A DNA stretch of 64,000 nucleotides from Pararhizobium sp. (GTDB taxonomy: Bacteria; Pseudomonadota; Alphaproteobacteria; Rhizobiales; Rhizobiaceae): assembly GCA_030655075.1 (NCBI GenBank), contig JAURWE010000046.1:186001-250000 (forward strand), written 5' to 3'. The translations under genes were made by a program, and so were the position numbers. Below, piece after piece: positions 17,223 to 26,635 of the stretch (position 1 is its first letter; every line of letters starts with the position of its first letter). A model generated the notes under the pieces. That model was given only the letters and a program-made list of their open reading frames with translations, searched no databases and was not told the origin of the DNA.

Positions 17223-18302
17223 ATGGCCTTCCTTGATCTGTCTGATGTTTATGAAATTGTTGTCACGGGTGGAGCCGGGTTTCTGGGCTCGCATGTCGTC
17301 GATTGCCTTCTTGCAGCCTGCCCGAGGGCCAATATTCGTGTGCTCGACTGCCTGGTCGCACCCTCCGATATCGGCAATTTGCAGCCCTTTCTGCAAAAGG
17401 GCCGCGTAGCCTTTTACCATGGCGACATTTGCAATCCTGAAGTTGTGTTCCGCGTCACGGAAAATGTCGATCTGATCGTCAATCTCGCTGCTCAGACCGA
17501 TGTCGACCTCGCCTTTTCCAATCCTGCCCATGGACACGCGGCCTCCGTCCTCGGCGTGCAGGTCCTGTCCGATGCCATGCGCCGCAACGGCGTGCCGCTG
17601 ATGGTCCATGTTTCCTCCGCCGCCGTTTACGGCCGCTCGGCGCTTGAGCCCTGCGGCGAGGCTGCCCCGTTCCGCCCGGTCCATCCAGTTGCCGCTGCAA
17701 AGGCGGCCGCAGAAATGATCATCCGCAGCCAGCAGGAAGCCTATGATCTCGACATTCGCATTCTGCGGCCCGTGTCCATCGCCGGAACACGGCAAGGGGC
17801 GGGCCGGATGCTCTCGCGCTTCATCGACGATGCGCTTGCCCGCCAGCCGGTCACCATTCATGGCTCCGGCGAGCAGCAGCGCTGCTTCCTCGATATTGCC
17901 GATTTCTGCACGGCCATGCTGGCCGTCATTGAGCACGGCGAGACTGCCGCCTACAATGTCGGCACCACCGACGAACATCGCGTCATCGATGTCGCCGCCA
18001 TGGTTTTGCGCCAGCTCCTGCCATCCACGGGCGACTACGTCACCATTCGCGATCGCCCGGCACAGGACATGCGCCGCGCCGTCAACAGCGATGCGCTGGC
18101 AGCACTCGGATGGACACCGGCCCGCAGGTTCACCGAGACGCTGAAGCAGATGATTGACTGGAAGATGCAACGCCTCTCCTTCAGCAGGCAGCGGCGGTTT
18201 TCCCTCGTGCCGCCTCTGGCACCAAATCTCGAGGAGCCTGACCTTGAGGAACCGGACAGGTTTGCACACGACGGCGGCAGCGATCCGGCCCTGCGCCGCT
18301 GA
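17223..18302 (+). CDS. NAD-dependent epimerase/dehydratase family protein lacking the usual catalytic Tyr
   Basis: A 359-residue extended short-chain dehydrogenase. The Rossmann glycine motif is VVTGGAGFLGSHVVDC near the N-terminus, followed by the acidic sugar-nucleotide dehydratase-like blocks LIVNLAAQTDVD and HVSSAAVYG. In the expected Y-x3-K active site the sequence is HPVAAAKAAAE, so valine stands in the tyrosine position while lysine is kept. The C-terminal part holds GSGEQQRCFLDIADFC and NVGTTDEH, as in UDP-sugar epimerases. A very strong ribosome-binding site, aaggaggag, precedes the ATG. Function as an active epimerase is therefore doubtful; it may bind a nucleotide sugar without the normal chemistry. 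The last 60 residues are charged and variable. Confidence 0.8.
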   Translation: MAFLDLSDVYEIVVTGGAGFLGSHVVDCLLAACPRANIRVLDCLVAPSDIGNLQPFLQKGRVAFYHGDICNPEVVFRVTENVDLIVNLAAQTDVDLAFSNPAHGHAASVLGVQVLSDAMRRNGVPLMVHVSSAAVYGRSALEPCGEAAPFRPVHPVAAAKAAAEMIIRSQQEAYDLDIRILRPVSIAGTRQGAGRMLSRFIDDALARQPVTIHGSGEQQRCFLDIADFCTAMLAVIEHGETAAYNVGTTDEHRVIDVAAMVLRQLLPSTGDYVTIRDRPAQDMRRAVNSDALAALGWTPARRFTETLKQMIDWKMQRLSFSRQRRFSLVPPLAPNLEEPDLEEPDRFAHDGGSDPALRR

Positions 18303-18398
18303 CGCCCGGGACTGGCGGCATCTGCCAAAAGTCTTGACCGGTCAGGCACATCATGGCACCAGTCCGCCACCTTGAACGTTGACGTCCGGACCCGAGCC

Positions 18399-19361
<963 letters not shown>

Positions 19362-19488
19362 GCAGTCTGGAAAGAACTCCCCAAAAATAGGCGCCGGCTT
19401 AACCGCGAAGCGCGTTCCAAACGCGCGCATTCGTGTTTAAGTACCTGCGCTGCTTCGACACCTGGAGCGGCCTAAAAGAGGGGACGTC

Positions 19489-19851
19489 ATGATAAGAATT
19501 TTGCTCCCGGTCGCATTGGGCCTGATGATGGCAGCCCCGGCTGCCGCCCAGACCGTGAACGCCGGCACCTACACCGTCGAAGGCACCAATCTCGACGGAT
19601 CGAAATATTCAGGCACGGCTGAAATCACGCTCGCCAGCGAAACAACCTGCGTCATCGAATGGGATACGGCCGGCGTCAAGTCGACAGGCGTCTGCATGCT
19701 GAACGGTGACGCCTTCGCCGCCTCCTATGTGCTCGGTGATGCCATCGGCCTCGTCGTTTACAAGGTCGCCGGCAACGGCGTTCTCGAAGGTGCCTGGACA
19801 GTCACCGGCAAGGACGGCAACGGCACGGAAACGCTGACCGAAGCCGAATAA
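19489..19851 (+). CDS. Small secreted protein, unknown function
   Basis: A 120-residue protein with a classical signal peptide (IRILLPVALGLMMAAPAAA, cleavage after AQ or AAA). The mature part is about 100 residues, rich in Gly/Thr with beta-strand pattern: GTYTVEGTNLDGSKYSGTAE, then VIEWDTAGVKSTGVCMLNGD with a single Cys, then GVLEGAWTVTGKDGNG. It looks like a small beta-barrel or lipocalin-like fold, similar to short periplasmic proteins common in rhizobia, but I cannot name a family with confidence. A terminator follows immediately. Confidence 0.75.
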   Translation: MIRILLPVALGLMMAAPAAAQTVNAGTYTVEGTNLDGSKYSGTAEITLASETTCVIEWDTAGVKSTGVCMLNGDAFAASYVLGDAIGLVVYKVAGNGVLEGAWTVTGKDGNGTETLTEAE

Positions 19852-19877
19852 GCCAAGTCTCGCTCAAACGTTGAAAA

Positions 19878-19906
19878 GGCACCGGTGTTTTGCACCGGTG
19901 CCTTTT
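19878..19906 (+). terminator. Rho-independent terminator after the small secreted protein
   Basis: A perfect 10-bp stem (ggcaccggtg / caccggtgcc) with loop ttttg is followed by TTTT, 27 bases after the stop codon. The preceding AAAA run also makes it potentially bidirectional, serving the small gene on the other strand. Confidence 0.88.
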
Positions 19907-19941
19907 CGTTTGAGGACTGGAGGTCCGATCGAACGAAGATT

Positions 19942-20154
19942 TCAGATCATCTCGCTGGCGTCGACGCCGATCTGCCAGACGGGCTTCAGGGTCGGGAAGG
20001 CGCCGGTCGAAAGCTGGCCGGAATAGGTCTGGAGAGCCCGGCGCACACCTGTCGGCTTTTCGATCTGCAGGCCGCCGGCATAGGCGACGAAGAGAGCCGA
20101 AAAAGCGATGACGTTGACGATGGTGCGGGAGATTTTCATGGCCGGGGTCTTCAT
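19942..20154 (-). CDS. Small membrane-anchored hypothetical protein
   Basis: Read from MKTPAMKISRTIV at 20154 this is 70 residues. It has one hydrophobic segment (IVNVIAFSALFVAYAGGL) and a short soluble tail ending LKPVWQIGVDASEMI. The open frame extends upstream to 20256 (104 residues), but the extra N-terminus is proline-rich and lacks any membrane or family character, and no ribosome-binding site clearly supports either start. It lies opposite to its neighbours and shares the terminator at 19878-19906. Probably real but not recognised. Confidence 0.5.
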   Translation of the reverse strand: MKTPAMKISRTIVNVIAFSALFVAYAGGLQIEKPTGVRRALQTYSGQLSTGAFPTLKPVWQIGVDASEMI

Positions 20155-20336
20155 GGGTTCGTGTTGTTCGATGAACCCACTATCGCTGAAGCCCGCAGTC
20201 GGCGCGGTTCCCGGGGGAACAGGCCGATCAGCCCAAGAGTCGTTGATCTCCACCACGGCTTGGCGCTTCCCAACGGACGGGCGAAGCGCTAAGTCTTTGT
20301 TCGGCTTGTGCTTGAAAGTCTGAGGGAGAAATTGAG

Positions 20337-20885
20337 ATGATTACCCTGATTGTCGTTGGTCTTCTGGTCCTCTACGCGGTCTATCTCTACAACAGCCTGG
20401 TCAAGGCGCGGCAGGTGAGTGAGGAAGCCTGGTCGGGCATCGACGTGCAGCTGAAGCGCCGCGCCGATCTCATCCCCAATCTGATCGAGACCGTGAAGGG
20501 CTACGCCGCCCACGAGAAGACGACGCTGGAAGAGGTGGTCGAATTGCGCAACCGGGCACAGGCCATACCCGCAGGCGACGTCACCCAGCGCGCCGCCGCC
20601 GAAGGGCTGCTGTCGCAGGCGCTGGGCAAGGTGTTTGCGCTGGCAGAAGCCTATCCCGATCTGAAAGCCAACGAGAATTTCTCCGAACTTCAGACCGCGC
20701 TCGAAAACATTGAGAGCGAGATCCAGATGGCGCGGCGCTATTACAACGGCGCTGCCCGCGATCTCAACGTCAAGGTCGAGAGCGTGCCGTCGAACATCGT
20801 CGCCAACATCTTCAAGTTCGAAAAGAAGAGCTATTTCGAGATCGCCAACGAAGCCGACCGGGCGGTTCCAACCGTAAAATTCTGA
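20337..20885 (+). CDS. lemA: LemA family protein
   Basis: A 182-residue membrane protein of the LemA family. The N-terminal transmembrane helix (ITLIVVGLLVLYAVYLYNSL) is followed by the family core VKARQVSEEAWSGIDVQLKR, RRADLIPNLIETVKGYAAHE and ALENIESEIQMARRYYNGA, which ends in RDLNVKVESVPSNIVANIF. The fold is a long four-helix bundle facing the cytoplasm or periplasm. Function is not established. Family members are commonly encoded beside a DUF2207 or TPM-domain membrane protein, exactly as here, where the DUF2207 gene follows. Confidence 0.93.
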   Translation: MITLIVVGLLVLYAVYLYNSLVKARQVSEEAWSGIDVQLKRRADLIPNLIETVKGYAAHEKTTLEEVVELRNRAQAIPAGDVTQRAAAEGLLSQALGKVFALAEAYPDLKANENFSELQTALENIESEIQMARRYYNGAARDLNVKVESVPSNIVANIFKFEKKSYFEIANEADRAVPTVKF

Positions 20886-20908
20886 TGCCGTTGAAGACGG
20901 AGACGACC

Positions 20909-22849
20909 ATGACCCGGTTTCTTGCCGCCCTGCTGTTCGCGCTCGCCCTCCTGCCGCCGGCCTTTTCGGTGCGGGCCGAGGAGCATATCTCCTTCTACCA
21001 GTCCGATATCGCCGTCGCCAAGACCGGCACGGTGACGGTGACCGAGACGATTACGGCGGTGGGCGAAGGTGACAAGATCCGCCGCGGCATTTACCGCGAT
21101 ATGCCGCTGACGCAGAAGGACGCTGACGGCAACACCATCCGCGTCGATTTCAAGATCCTATCGGTTGAGCGCGACGGCGAGAGCGAGCCCTACCACACCG
21201 AAAACATCTCCGGCGGCATCCGTATCTATATCGGCGATGCCGACACGCTTCTGAGCCTCGGGCCGCACACCTTCACCATCGCCTACGAGACGGGCCGCCA
21301 GATCCGCTTCTTCGACAGCCATGACGAACTCTACTGGAACGCCATCGGCACGGAATGGGCTTTTCCCATCCGCGAGGGCCTGGCAAAAGTCACGCTGCCG
21401 CCGGGCGTCGAGCCGCAGGACACGGCGGTGTTCACCGGCGCGCTCGGCTCCACCGACAGGGATGCGCGGGTCACCCGCGAAAGCGGCCAGGTCGTCTTTT
21501 CGACCACACAGGGGCTTCGCCCGGGCGAGGGCCTGACCATCGCCATCAAGATGCCCAAGGGTAGCATCGACCCGCCGAGCGCGCTTGATCAACGCGCTTG
21601 GTGGCTCAGGGATCATCTGCCGATGCTGCTAGCCGGCGCCGGCCTCATCGTCGTGCTCGCCTATTATTCCTTTGCCTGGAACCGTGTCGGCCGCGACCCT
21701 GAGCGCGGCGTGCTGGTGCCGCGCTGGGATGCGCCGGACAACATTTCGCCGGCGCTGGTCAATTATATCGACAACAAGGGCTTTTCCGACGGCGGCTGGA
21801 CAGCGCTATCGGCCGCAGCCCTGAGCCTTGCCGTCTCAGGCCACGTCGTGCTTGATGATCTCAAATCCGCGATCGTCATCCGCAGCACCGGCAAGGCTGC
21901 CGATGCGTCCATGCCGACAGGCGAGCGCAACCTGCTCGATGCGGTCACCAGCCGTGACGGCACGCTGACGATCGACAAGGAAAACGGCCCCGCCGTCCAG
22001 ACCGTTGGCAACGCCTTCCGCAGTGCCATGGAAAAGGAACACCGCAACAAATACTACCACGCCAACAAGACCTATATTTTCCTCGGGCTGGCCCTGTCGG
22101 CTCTGTCGATCGTCAGCATTTTCGTTTTCGGCGATCCGGATGAGGCGACAGCGGGGCTTATTCTTGTTCCGGTGTTCATCTCCTTCGTTCTCGGCACCTC
22201 GATGATCGGCATCGGCAGCTCCATGCTGCGCGCCCGTTCGCTCGTCGCCCGCATCGCTGCCGTCATCCTCATGGCCTTCTTCAGCTTCGTGGCGCTGATC
22301 CTTCTCGCCGGTCTGGCGCTGGTCGCCTATCAAACCATGGATCTGGCCATCGAACTGCCGCTGATGGCGGCGATCGGCGGCATCATCCTCACCAATGCCG
22401 TCTTCTATTTCCTGATGGGCGCGCCGACCCCGATCGGCACCAAGATGATGGATGGCATCGACGGGCTCAGGCAGTACATGATGCTGGCCGAAAGGGACCG
22501 GATGAACATGGCCGGCGCCCCGCAGATGTCGCCGCAGCATTTTGAAAAGCTGCTGCCCTATGCGGTTGCCCTCGGGGTCGAAAAACCCTGGTCGAAAACC
22601 TTCCAGACCTGGCTCGCCGCCGCCACGGCCAGCGCTGCCGCGTCAGCCGCCTACCTGCCCGCCTGGTACAGCGGCGACGGCCTCAGCGCCGGGTCCTTCG
22701 GCGACCGCATGGGCAATTTCAGCAGCTCCATGTCCAGCACCATGGCCTCCTCGCTTCCGCCCCCGCCCAGCTCCGATTCCTCCGGCTTCTCCAGCAGCAG
22801 TGGCTCATCCGGCGGCGGCGGCGGCGGAGGCGGCGGCGGCGGGTGGTAG
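20909..22849 (+). CDS. DUF2207 domain membrane protein with Gly-rich tail
   Basis: A 646-residue protein (654 from an alternative ATG at 20885 that overlaps the LemA stop). The start at 20909 is preferred since ggagacgacc precedes it and a signal peptide begins at once. The order of parts is: signal peptide; extracytoplasmic DUF2207 domain of about 210 residues (ending in the RPGEGLTIAIKMPKG segment); a transmembrane helix near residue 240; a cytoplasmic region; several further membrane helices around residues 385-500; and a C-terminal low-complexity tail with Ser-rich stretches and a final run of eleven glycines before Trp. Together with LemA it forms a conserved envelope pair of unknown role. 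Confidence 0.85.
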   Translation: MTRFLAALLFALALLPPAFSVRAEEHISFYQSDIAVAKTGTVTVTETITAVGEGDKIRRGIYRDMPLTQKDADGNTIRVDFKILSVERDGESEPYHTENISGGIRIYIGDADTLLSLGPHTFTIAYETGRQIRFFDSHDELYWNAIGTEWAFPIREGLAKVTLPPGVEPQDTAVFTGALGSTDRDARVTRESGQVVFSTTQGLRPGEGLTIAIKMPKGSIDPPSALDQRAWWLRDHLPMLLAGAGLIVVLAYYSFAWNRVGRDPERGVLVPRWDAPDNISPALVNYIDNKGFSDGGWTALSAAALSLAVSGHVVLDDLKSAIVIRSTGKAADASMPTGERNLLDAVTSRDGTLTIDKENGPAVQTVGNAFRSAMEKEHRNKYYHANKTYIFLGLALSALSIVSIFVFGDPDEATAGLILVPVFISFVLGTSMIGIGSSMLRARSLVARIAAVILMAFFSFVALILLAGLALVAYQTMDLAIELPLMAAIGGIILTNAVFYFLMGAPTPIGTKMMDGIDGLRQYMMLAERDRMNMAGAPQMSPQHFEKLLPYAVALGVEKPWSKTFQTWLAAATASAAASAAYLPAWYSGDGLSAGSFGDRMGNFSSSMSSTMASSLPPPPSSDSSGFSSSSGSSGGGGGGGGGGGW

Positions 22850-22854
22850 TCTCT

Positions 22855-22979
22855 ATTACCTCCCCCTTGAGGGGGGAGGTCGCGCGGCACGCGCGGGTGG
22901 GGGTGAGCCCTTGGGTGACGCGGCAGGTCACCCCACCCCGGACCTGCGGTCCGACCCTCCCCCTCAAGGGGAGGGTACA
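22855..22979. repeat. Palindromic repeat element, rhizobial type, copy A
   Basis: The outer arms tacctcccccttgagggggg and ccctccccctcaaggggagg are near mirror images, enclosing gtgggggtgagcc ... ggtcaccccacccc. It can fold into a large hairpin over its whole 125 bases. A diverged second copy follows at 23043-23160. It lies between the DUF2207 and DUF559 genes. Confidence 0.75.
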
Positions 22980-23042
22980 TAATCGGGCCTGACCTGCGTC
23001 ACTTTTCAACCAGTGATAGCTGCGGTACTTTTGTATACCTCA

Positions 23043-23160
23043 CCCCTGATGTGGGAGGTCACGGCAAAGTGGTGGGTGGGGGTGATCCACTGGGTTGCGC
23101 GTCACGTCATACCAACATGCATTACCGTCCTCCCCGCAAAGGGGCTCGGCATTCGTGGAG
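23043..23160. repeat. Diverged copy of the same palindromic element, copy B
   Basis: The segment gtgggaggtcacgg ... ggtgggtgggggtgatccac ... gggttgcgcg aligns with gggaggtcgcgc ... gggtgggggtgagccc ... gggtgacgcg of copy A at matching spacing. Its right arm (cgtcctccccgcaaagggg) is shorter, so the palindrome is decayed. It ends at the start of the DUF559 gene. Confidence 0.6.
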
Positions 23161-23166
23161 CATCGC

Positions 23167-23598
23167 ATGACAAAAATGCCCTCGAAACTTGATCGTTTCA
23201 AAATCGCCAATGCCCGCCGCCTCCGCAACGGCGCCACCGATGCCGAGGCAAAGCTATGGTACACGCATTTTCGCCGCCAGGTTCCCATCGGTCCCTATTT
23301 CGCGGATTTCGCCTGCCACCAGATTGGCCTCATCATCGAGCTGTATGGTCACCAGCATGCCAATACAACCGCCGGACACCACGATGAGAAACGAACGGCC
23401 TTTCTGATCGGCGAGGGCTATCATGTCGTCCGCTTCTGGAACAATGAGGTCACGCAGGAGCTCGAGGCGGTTCTCGACACTATTTTTGCGGTTGTGGAGC
23501 AGCGGCAAATTTTGCTAGCAGAAGCCAGCCATTTTCACCGCACATCGGCACCCCGTGCCGCCCCTCCCGTTCGCGAGGAGGGTGAGGAAGAAATCTGA
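23167..23598 (+). CDS. DUF559 (Vsr-like endonuclease fold) protein, active site altered
   Basis: A 143-residue protein starting [20 protein letters not shown]. It has the DUF559 core: [40 protein letters not shown], and [19 protein letters not shown]. The usual active-site line is IVExDGxxH; here it is IIELYGHQH, so tyrosine replaces the acidic residue while Glu and His remain. Catalysis is therefore questionable. The last 20 or so residues (from [17 protein letters not shown]) appear to be read from a palindromic repeat (ccctcccgttcgcgaggagggtg). The stop codon overlaps the glyS start by one base (TGATG), so it probably moved in just ahead of glyS or is coupled to it. An extended frame from 23095 lies in the repeat and is not used. 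Confidence 0.78.
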   Translation: MTKMPSKLDRFKIANARRLRNGATDAEAKLWYTHFRRQVPIGPYFADFACHQIGLIIELYGHQHANTTAGHHDEKRTAFLIGEGYHVVRFWNNEVTQELEAVLDTIFAVVEQRQILLAEASHFHRTSAPRAAPPVREEGEEEI

Positions 23599-26009
23599 TG
23601 CCCGATCTTCTGCTTGAACTCCGCTCCGAGGAAATCCCGGCCCGCCTGCAGCGCAAGGCCGCCGGCGATCTGAAGAAGCTCTTGACCGATGCGCTGGTCG
23701 AGGCGGGGCTGACCTATGAGGGTGCGCGCGAATACTGGACGCCGCGCCGGCTGACGCTCGACATTCGCGGCCTCAACACCCGCTCGGCCGATGTGCGCGA
23801 GGACCGCAAGGGCCCGGCGACGACGGCCAACGAGAAGGCTATCGAGGGTTTTCTGCGCAGCGCCGGTCTTACCGATATCAGCCAGGCGCATGTGCACAGC
23901 GATCCAAAGAAGGGTGATTTCTACGTTGCCCACATCGTCAAGCCGGGCCGCCCGACCGAAGAGATCGTCGCCGATGTGATGCCCGGCATTATCCGCAATT
24001 TCCCTTGGCCGAAGCCGATGCGCTCCGGTGCCGCCTCGGCAAAGCCCGGCTCCCTGCGCTGGGTGCGCCCGCTGCAGACGATTCTGTGCACCTTCGGCAC
24101 GGAAATCGAGGAAACCCACGTCATACCGTTCGAGGTCGATGGCATCGTTGCCTCCAACGTCACCTACGGCCACCGCTTCCATGCGCCGGGGGAGATCACC
24201 GTGCGCCGCTTCGACGATTATCTCGACAAGCTGGAAAAGGCCAAGGTCGTGCTCGACGGCGACCGCCGCAAGCAGATCATCGCCACCGATGCCGCCAACA
24301 TCGCCTTTGCCGCCGGTCTCGAACTGGTCGAGGACGAGGCGCTTCTGGAAGAAGTCTCCGGCCTCGTCGAATGGCCGCAGGTGCTGATGGGCACGTTCGA
24401 GGAAGACTATCTGGCGATACCGTCCGAAATCATCCGGCTCACCATCAAGACCAACCAGAAATGTTTCGTCACCCGCCGCCCGGGCGAGGAAACCCTGTCG
24501 AACCGCTTCATCCTCGTCGCCAATATCGAGGCCATCGATGGCGGCAAGGAAATCGTCCACGGCAACGGCAAGGTCGTGCGCGCCCGCCTGTCCGATGCCG
24601 CCCATTTCTGGAAGCGCGACCAGGCCGACCTGCCGGATCTCCAGACGCTGGAAGCATCTGCCGCAAAATTCAACCTCGATCTGAAAAAGCCGCTCGACCA
24701 GCGCATGGCCAAGCTCGACGCGCTCAACGTCACCTTCCATGCCAAGCTCGGTACGCAAGGCGCACGCGTCAGCCGCATCCGCACGCTGGCGGCGGAACTG
24801 GCCAAGGTGACCGGTGCCGATCCGGTGCTTGTCGACCGCGCCGTGGTTCTGGCCAAGGCCGACCTGCGCACCGATGCCGTCGGCGAATTCCCAGAGCTTC
24901 AGGGCATCATGGGCCGCAAATACGCGCTTCTGCAGGGCGAGGACCCGTCCGTCGCGGCCGCGATCGAAGAACACTGGAAGCCTCAGGGCCCGTCCGACCG
25001 CCTGCCATCCAATGCCGTCGGCTTGACGGTGGCGCTTGCCGACAAGCTCGATACACTGGTCGGCTTCTGGGCCATCGACGAAAAGCCGACAGGCTCCAAG
25101 GACCCCTATGCGCTGCGCCGCGCGGCGCTGGGTGTGGTGCGAATTCTTCTGGAGAGTGGCGTAAGATTGGGCCTTGTCGAGGCACTTAAAGAGATAAATC
25201 TCAGGTTTTACCCAGCTCCATACCGAAAAGATATTCGGCCCCAGTTTGATAGAATAAACCCACTAAGAGCAGAGTTTGAAGAAATAGCCCTTTTCGAGTT
25301 TTTGCAGAAAAGTTCAGAGTTTGGCGGAAACAAGTTAGTTGCGAGACCGAGCGTCTATTCGCTCCTCTCCTTCTTCCAAGACCGCCTAAAAGTGTACCTG
25401 CGCGATCTCGGTGCCCGCCATGATCTGATCGATGCCGTCATGGCTGCGCCCCCCTCATCCGGCCCTTCGGGCCACCTTCTCCCTTTGGGGGAGAAGAGGG
25501 AGCAAGAGGCCAGCCCGGAAACCTCCTCTCCCCAACGGGGAGAGGGTGGCGCGCATGCGCCGGGTGAGGGGGGCGGGCTCTCCGCAAATGACGACCTCCT
25601 CATGATCGCCCGCCGCGTCGAGGCGCTGACGGCGTTCATCACTTCAGCCGAGGGCCAGAACCTGCTGGCCGGCACCAAGCGCGCCACGCAGCTGCTGGCG
25701 GCGGAAGAAAAGAAGGGCACGGTCATCACCAGCGCCATCGACGAAAGCCTGCTGACGCTAGACGCCGAAAAGGAACTGTTTGCCGCCGTCACCACGGCAG
25801 CCACTGAGGCAAAGGCCGCCGTCGCCACCGAAGACTTCCGCTCGGCCATGGCGGCGCTGTCCACCCTGCGTGCGCCGGTCGACCGCTTCTTCACCGACGT
25901 GCTGGTCAATGACGAAAACCCGGCCATCCGCGCCAACCGTCTGGCCCTGCTGGCAGCGATCCGCACGGCCACGGGAACCGTTGCCGATTTCTCGAAAATC
26001 TCGGGATAA
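23598..26009 (+). CDS. glyS: Glycine--tRNA ligase beta subunit with in-frame insertions
   Basis: The beta subunit of glycyl-tRNA synthetase, needed for tRNA binding. It has 803 residues against about 690-710 usual. The N-terminus ([20 protein letters not shown]), [11 protein letters not shown], the HD-like [20 protein letters not shown] and [17 protein letters not shown] segments are conserved. Two unusual parts are seen. Residues about 518-588 (bases 25150-25360) are encoded by AT-richer DNA with codons such as AGA, ATA and TTA that are rare elsewhere in the window. Residues about 617-662 are a Pro/Gly/Glu-rich stretch read straight through a palindromic repeat. After these the normal C-terminus resumes ([21 protein letters not shown], ending [12 protein letters not shown]). 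The frame stays open, so the enzyme is probably functional. Confidence 0.95.
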   Translation: MPDLLLELRSEEIPARLQRKAAGDLKKLLTDALVEAGLTYEGAREYWTPRRLTLDIRGLNTRSADVREDRKGPATTANEKAIEGFLRSAGLTDISQAHVHSDPKKGDFYVAHIVKPGRPTEEIVADVMPGIIRNFPWPKPMRSGAASAKPGSLRWVRPLQTILCTFGTEIEETHVIPFEVDGIVASNVTYGHRFHAPGEITVRRFDDYLDKLEKAKVVLDGDRRKQIIATDAANIAFAAGLELVEDEALLEEVSGLVEWPQVLMGTFEEDYLAIPSEIIRLTIKTNQKCFVTRRPGEETLSNRFILVANIEAIDGGKEIVHGNGKVVRARLSDAAHFWKRDQADLPDLQTLEASAAKFNLDLKKPLDQRMAKLDALNVTFHAKLGTQGARVSRIRTLAAELAKVTGADPVLVDRAVVLAKADLRTDAVGEFPELQGIMGRKYALLQGEDPSVAAAIEEHWKPQGPSDRLPSNAVGLTVALADKLDTLVGFWAIDEKPTGSKDPYALRRAALGVVRILLESGVRLGLVEALKEINLRFYPAPYRKDIRPQFDRINPLRAEFEEIALFEFLQKSSEFGGNKLVARPSVYSLLSFFQDRLKVYLRDLGARHDLIDAVMAAPPSSGPSGHLLPLGEKREQEASPETSSPQRGEGGAHAPGEGGGLSANDDLLMIARRVEALTAFITSAEGQNLLAGTKRATQLLAAEEKKGTVITSAIDESLLTLDAEKELFAAVTTAATEAKAAVATEDFRSAMAALSTLRAPVDRFFTDVLVNDENPAIRANRLALLAAIRTATGTVADFSKISG
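25448..25574. repeat. Palindromic repeat inserted in frame within glyS
   Basis: The ends ccccctcatccgg (from about 25450) and ccgggtgagggg (to about 25572) are inverted, and inside are further mirrored arms (cttctccctttgggggagaag; cctctccccaacggggagagg). The element is about 127 bases, matches the common Rhizobiales palindrome that starts cccctcatccggc, and is translated as a Pro/Gly/Glu-rich insert with no stop codon. Confidence 0.8.
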
Positions 26010-26023
26010 GAAGGCGGGGTGCG

Positions 26024-26518
26024 ATGGCTAAAATCCTCGTCAGCGCCTGTCTCACGGGATTGCCGGTCCGCTACAACGGTTCGGCAAAACCTTTGCTGCA
26101 TGCGGCGATGGACCGGTGGCGGGCCGAGGGGCGGCTGGTGACGATCTGTCCGGAACTGGCCGGTGGCTTCCAGACGCCCAGACCTCCGGCCGAAATCGCC
26201 GGTGCCCATTCAGGTCGCGATGTGATTTCGGGCAGGGCGCAGGTGATTGAGGCCGGTGGCCGCGATGTGTCCGGTCTTTATGTCGATGGCGCACGGGCGG
26301 CGCTGGCGCTGGCCCGGGAAACCGGCTGCCGCTACGCGCTGCTGATCGACGGCAGCCCTTCCTGCGGTTCCGGCTTCGTCTATGATGGCTCCTTCTCGGG
26401 AACGCGTCATTGCGGCGAAGGTGTCACGGCGGCGCTCTTGAGGGCCAACGGCATAGAGGTCTTCTCCGACCGGCAAATCGAGGATCTTGTCGCGCGTCTC
26501 GAATCTCTGGAGCCCTGA
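26024..26518 (+). CDS. DUF523 protein, TudS-like desulfurase family
   Basis: A 164-residue protein. The three conserved cysteine sites of the family are present: SACLTGLPVRYNG, TICPELAGGFQTPRPPAEI and LLIDGSPSCGSGFVYDGSFS. These Cys residues hold an iron-sulfur cluster in the characterised relative TudS, which removes sulfur from 2-thiouracil. Whether this protein desulfurates thiouracil is not certain, since DUF523 is broad. It follows glyS by 14 bases and may be read from the same transcript. Confidence 0.85.
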   Translation: MAKILVSACLTGLPVRYNGSAKPLLHAAMDRWRAEGRLVTICPELAGGFQTPRPPAEIAGAHSGRDVISGRAQVIEAGGRDVSGLYVDGARAALALARETGCRYALLIDGSPSCGSGFVYDGSFSGTRHCGEGVTAALLRANGIEVFSDRQIEDLVARLESLEP

Positions 26519-26635
26519 ACGCAAAATTGCGCCCCTGCTTCTCTCAGCGGCGCAATTTCGGTGCCAGTTCGGCGCGAGGCCAGTCAGCCGGTTGGAGGTA
26601 CGGCTAAAAGGCCAGGGACGTCAGTGAACGTAACA

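Noticed and set aside
22855..23160. Repeated GC-rich blocks considered as a CRISPR array
   Set aside because: There are only two diverged palindromic copies, with no regular spacer length and no cas genes.
23535..24974. 479-codon frame antisense to glyS
   Set aside because: It lies opposite conserved GlyS blocks and has no family features of its own.
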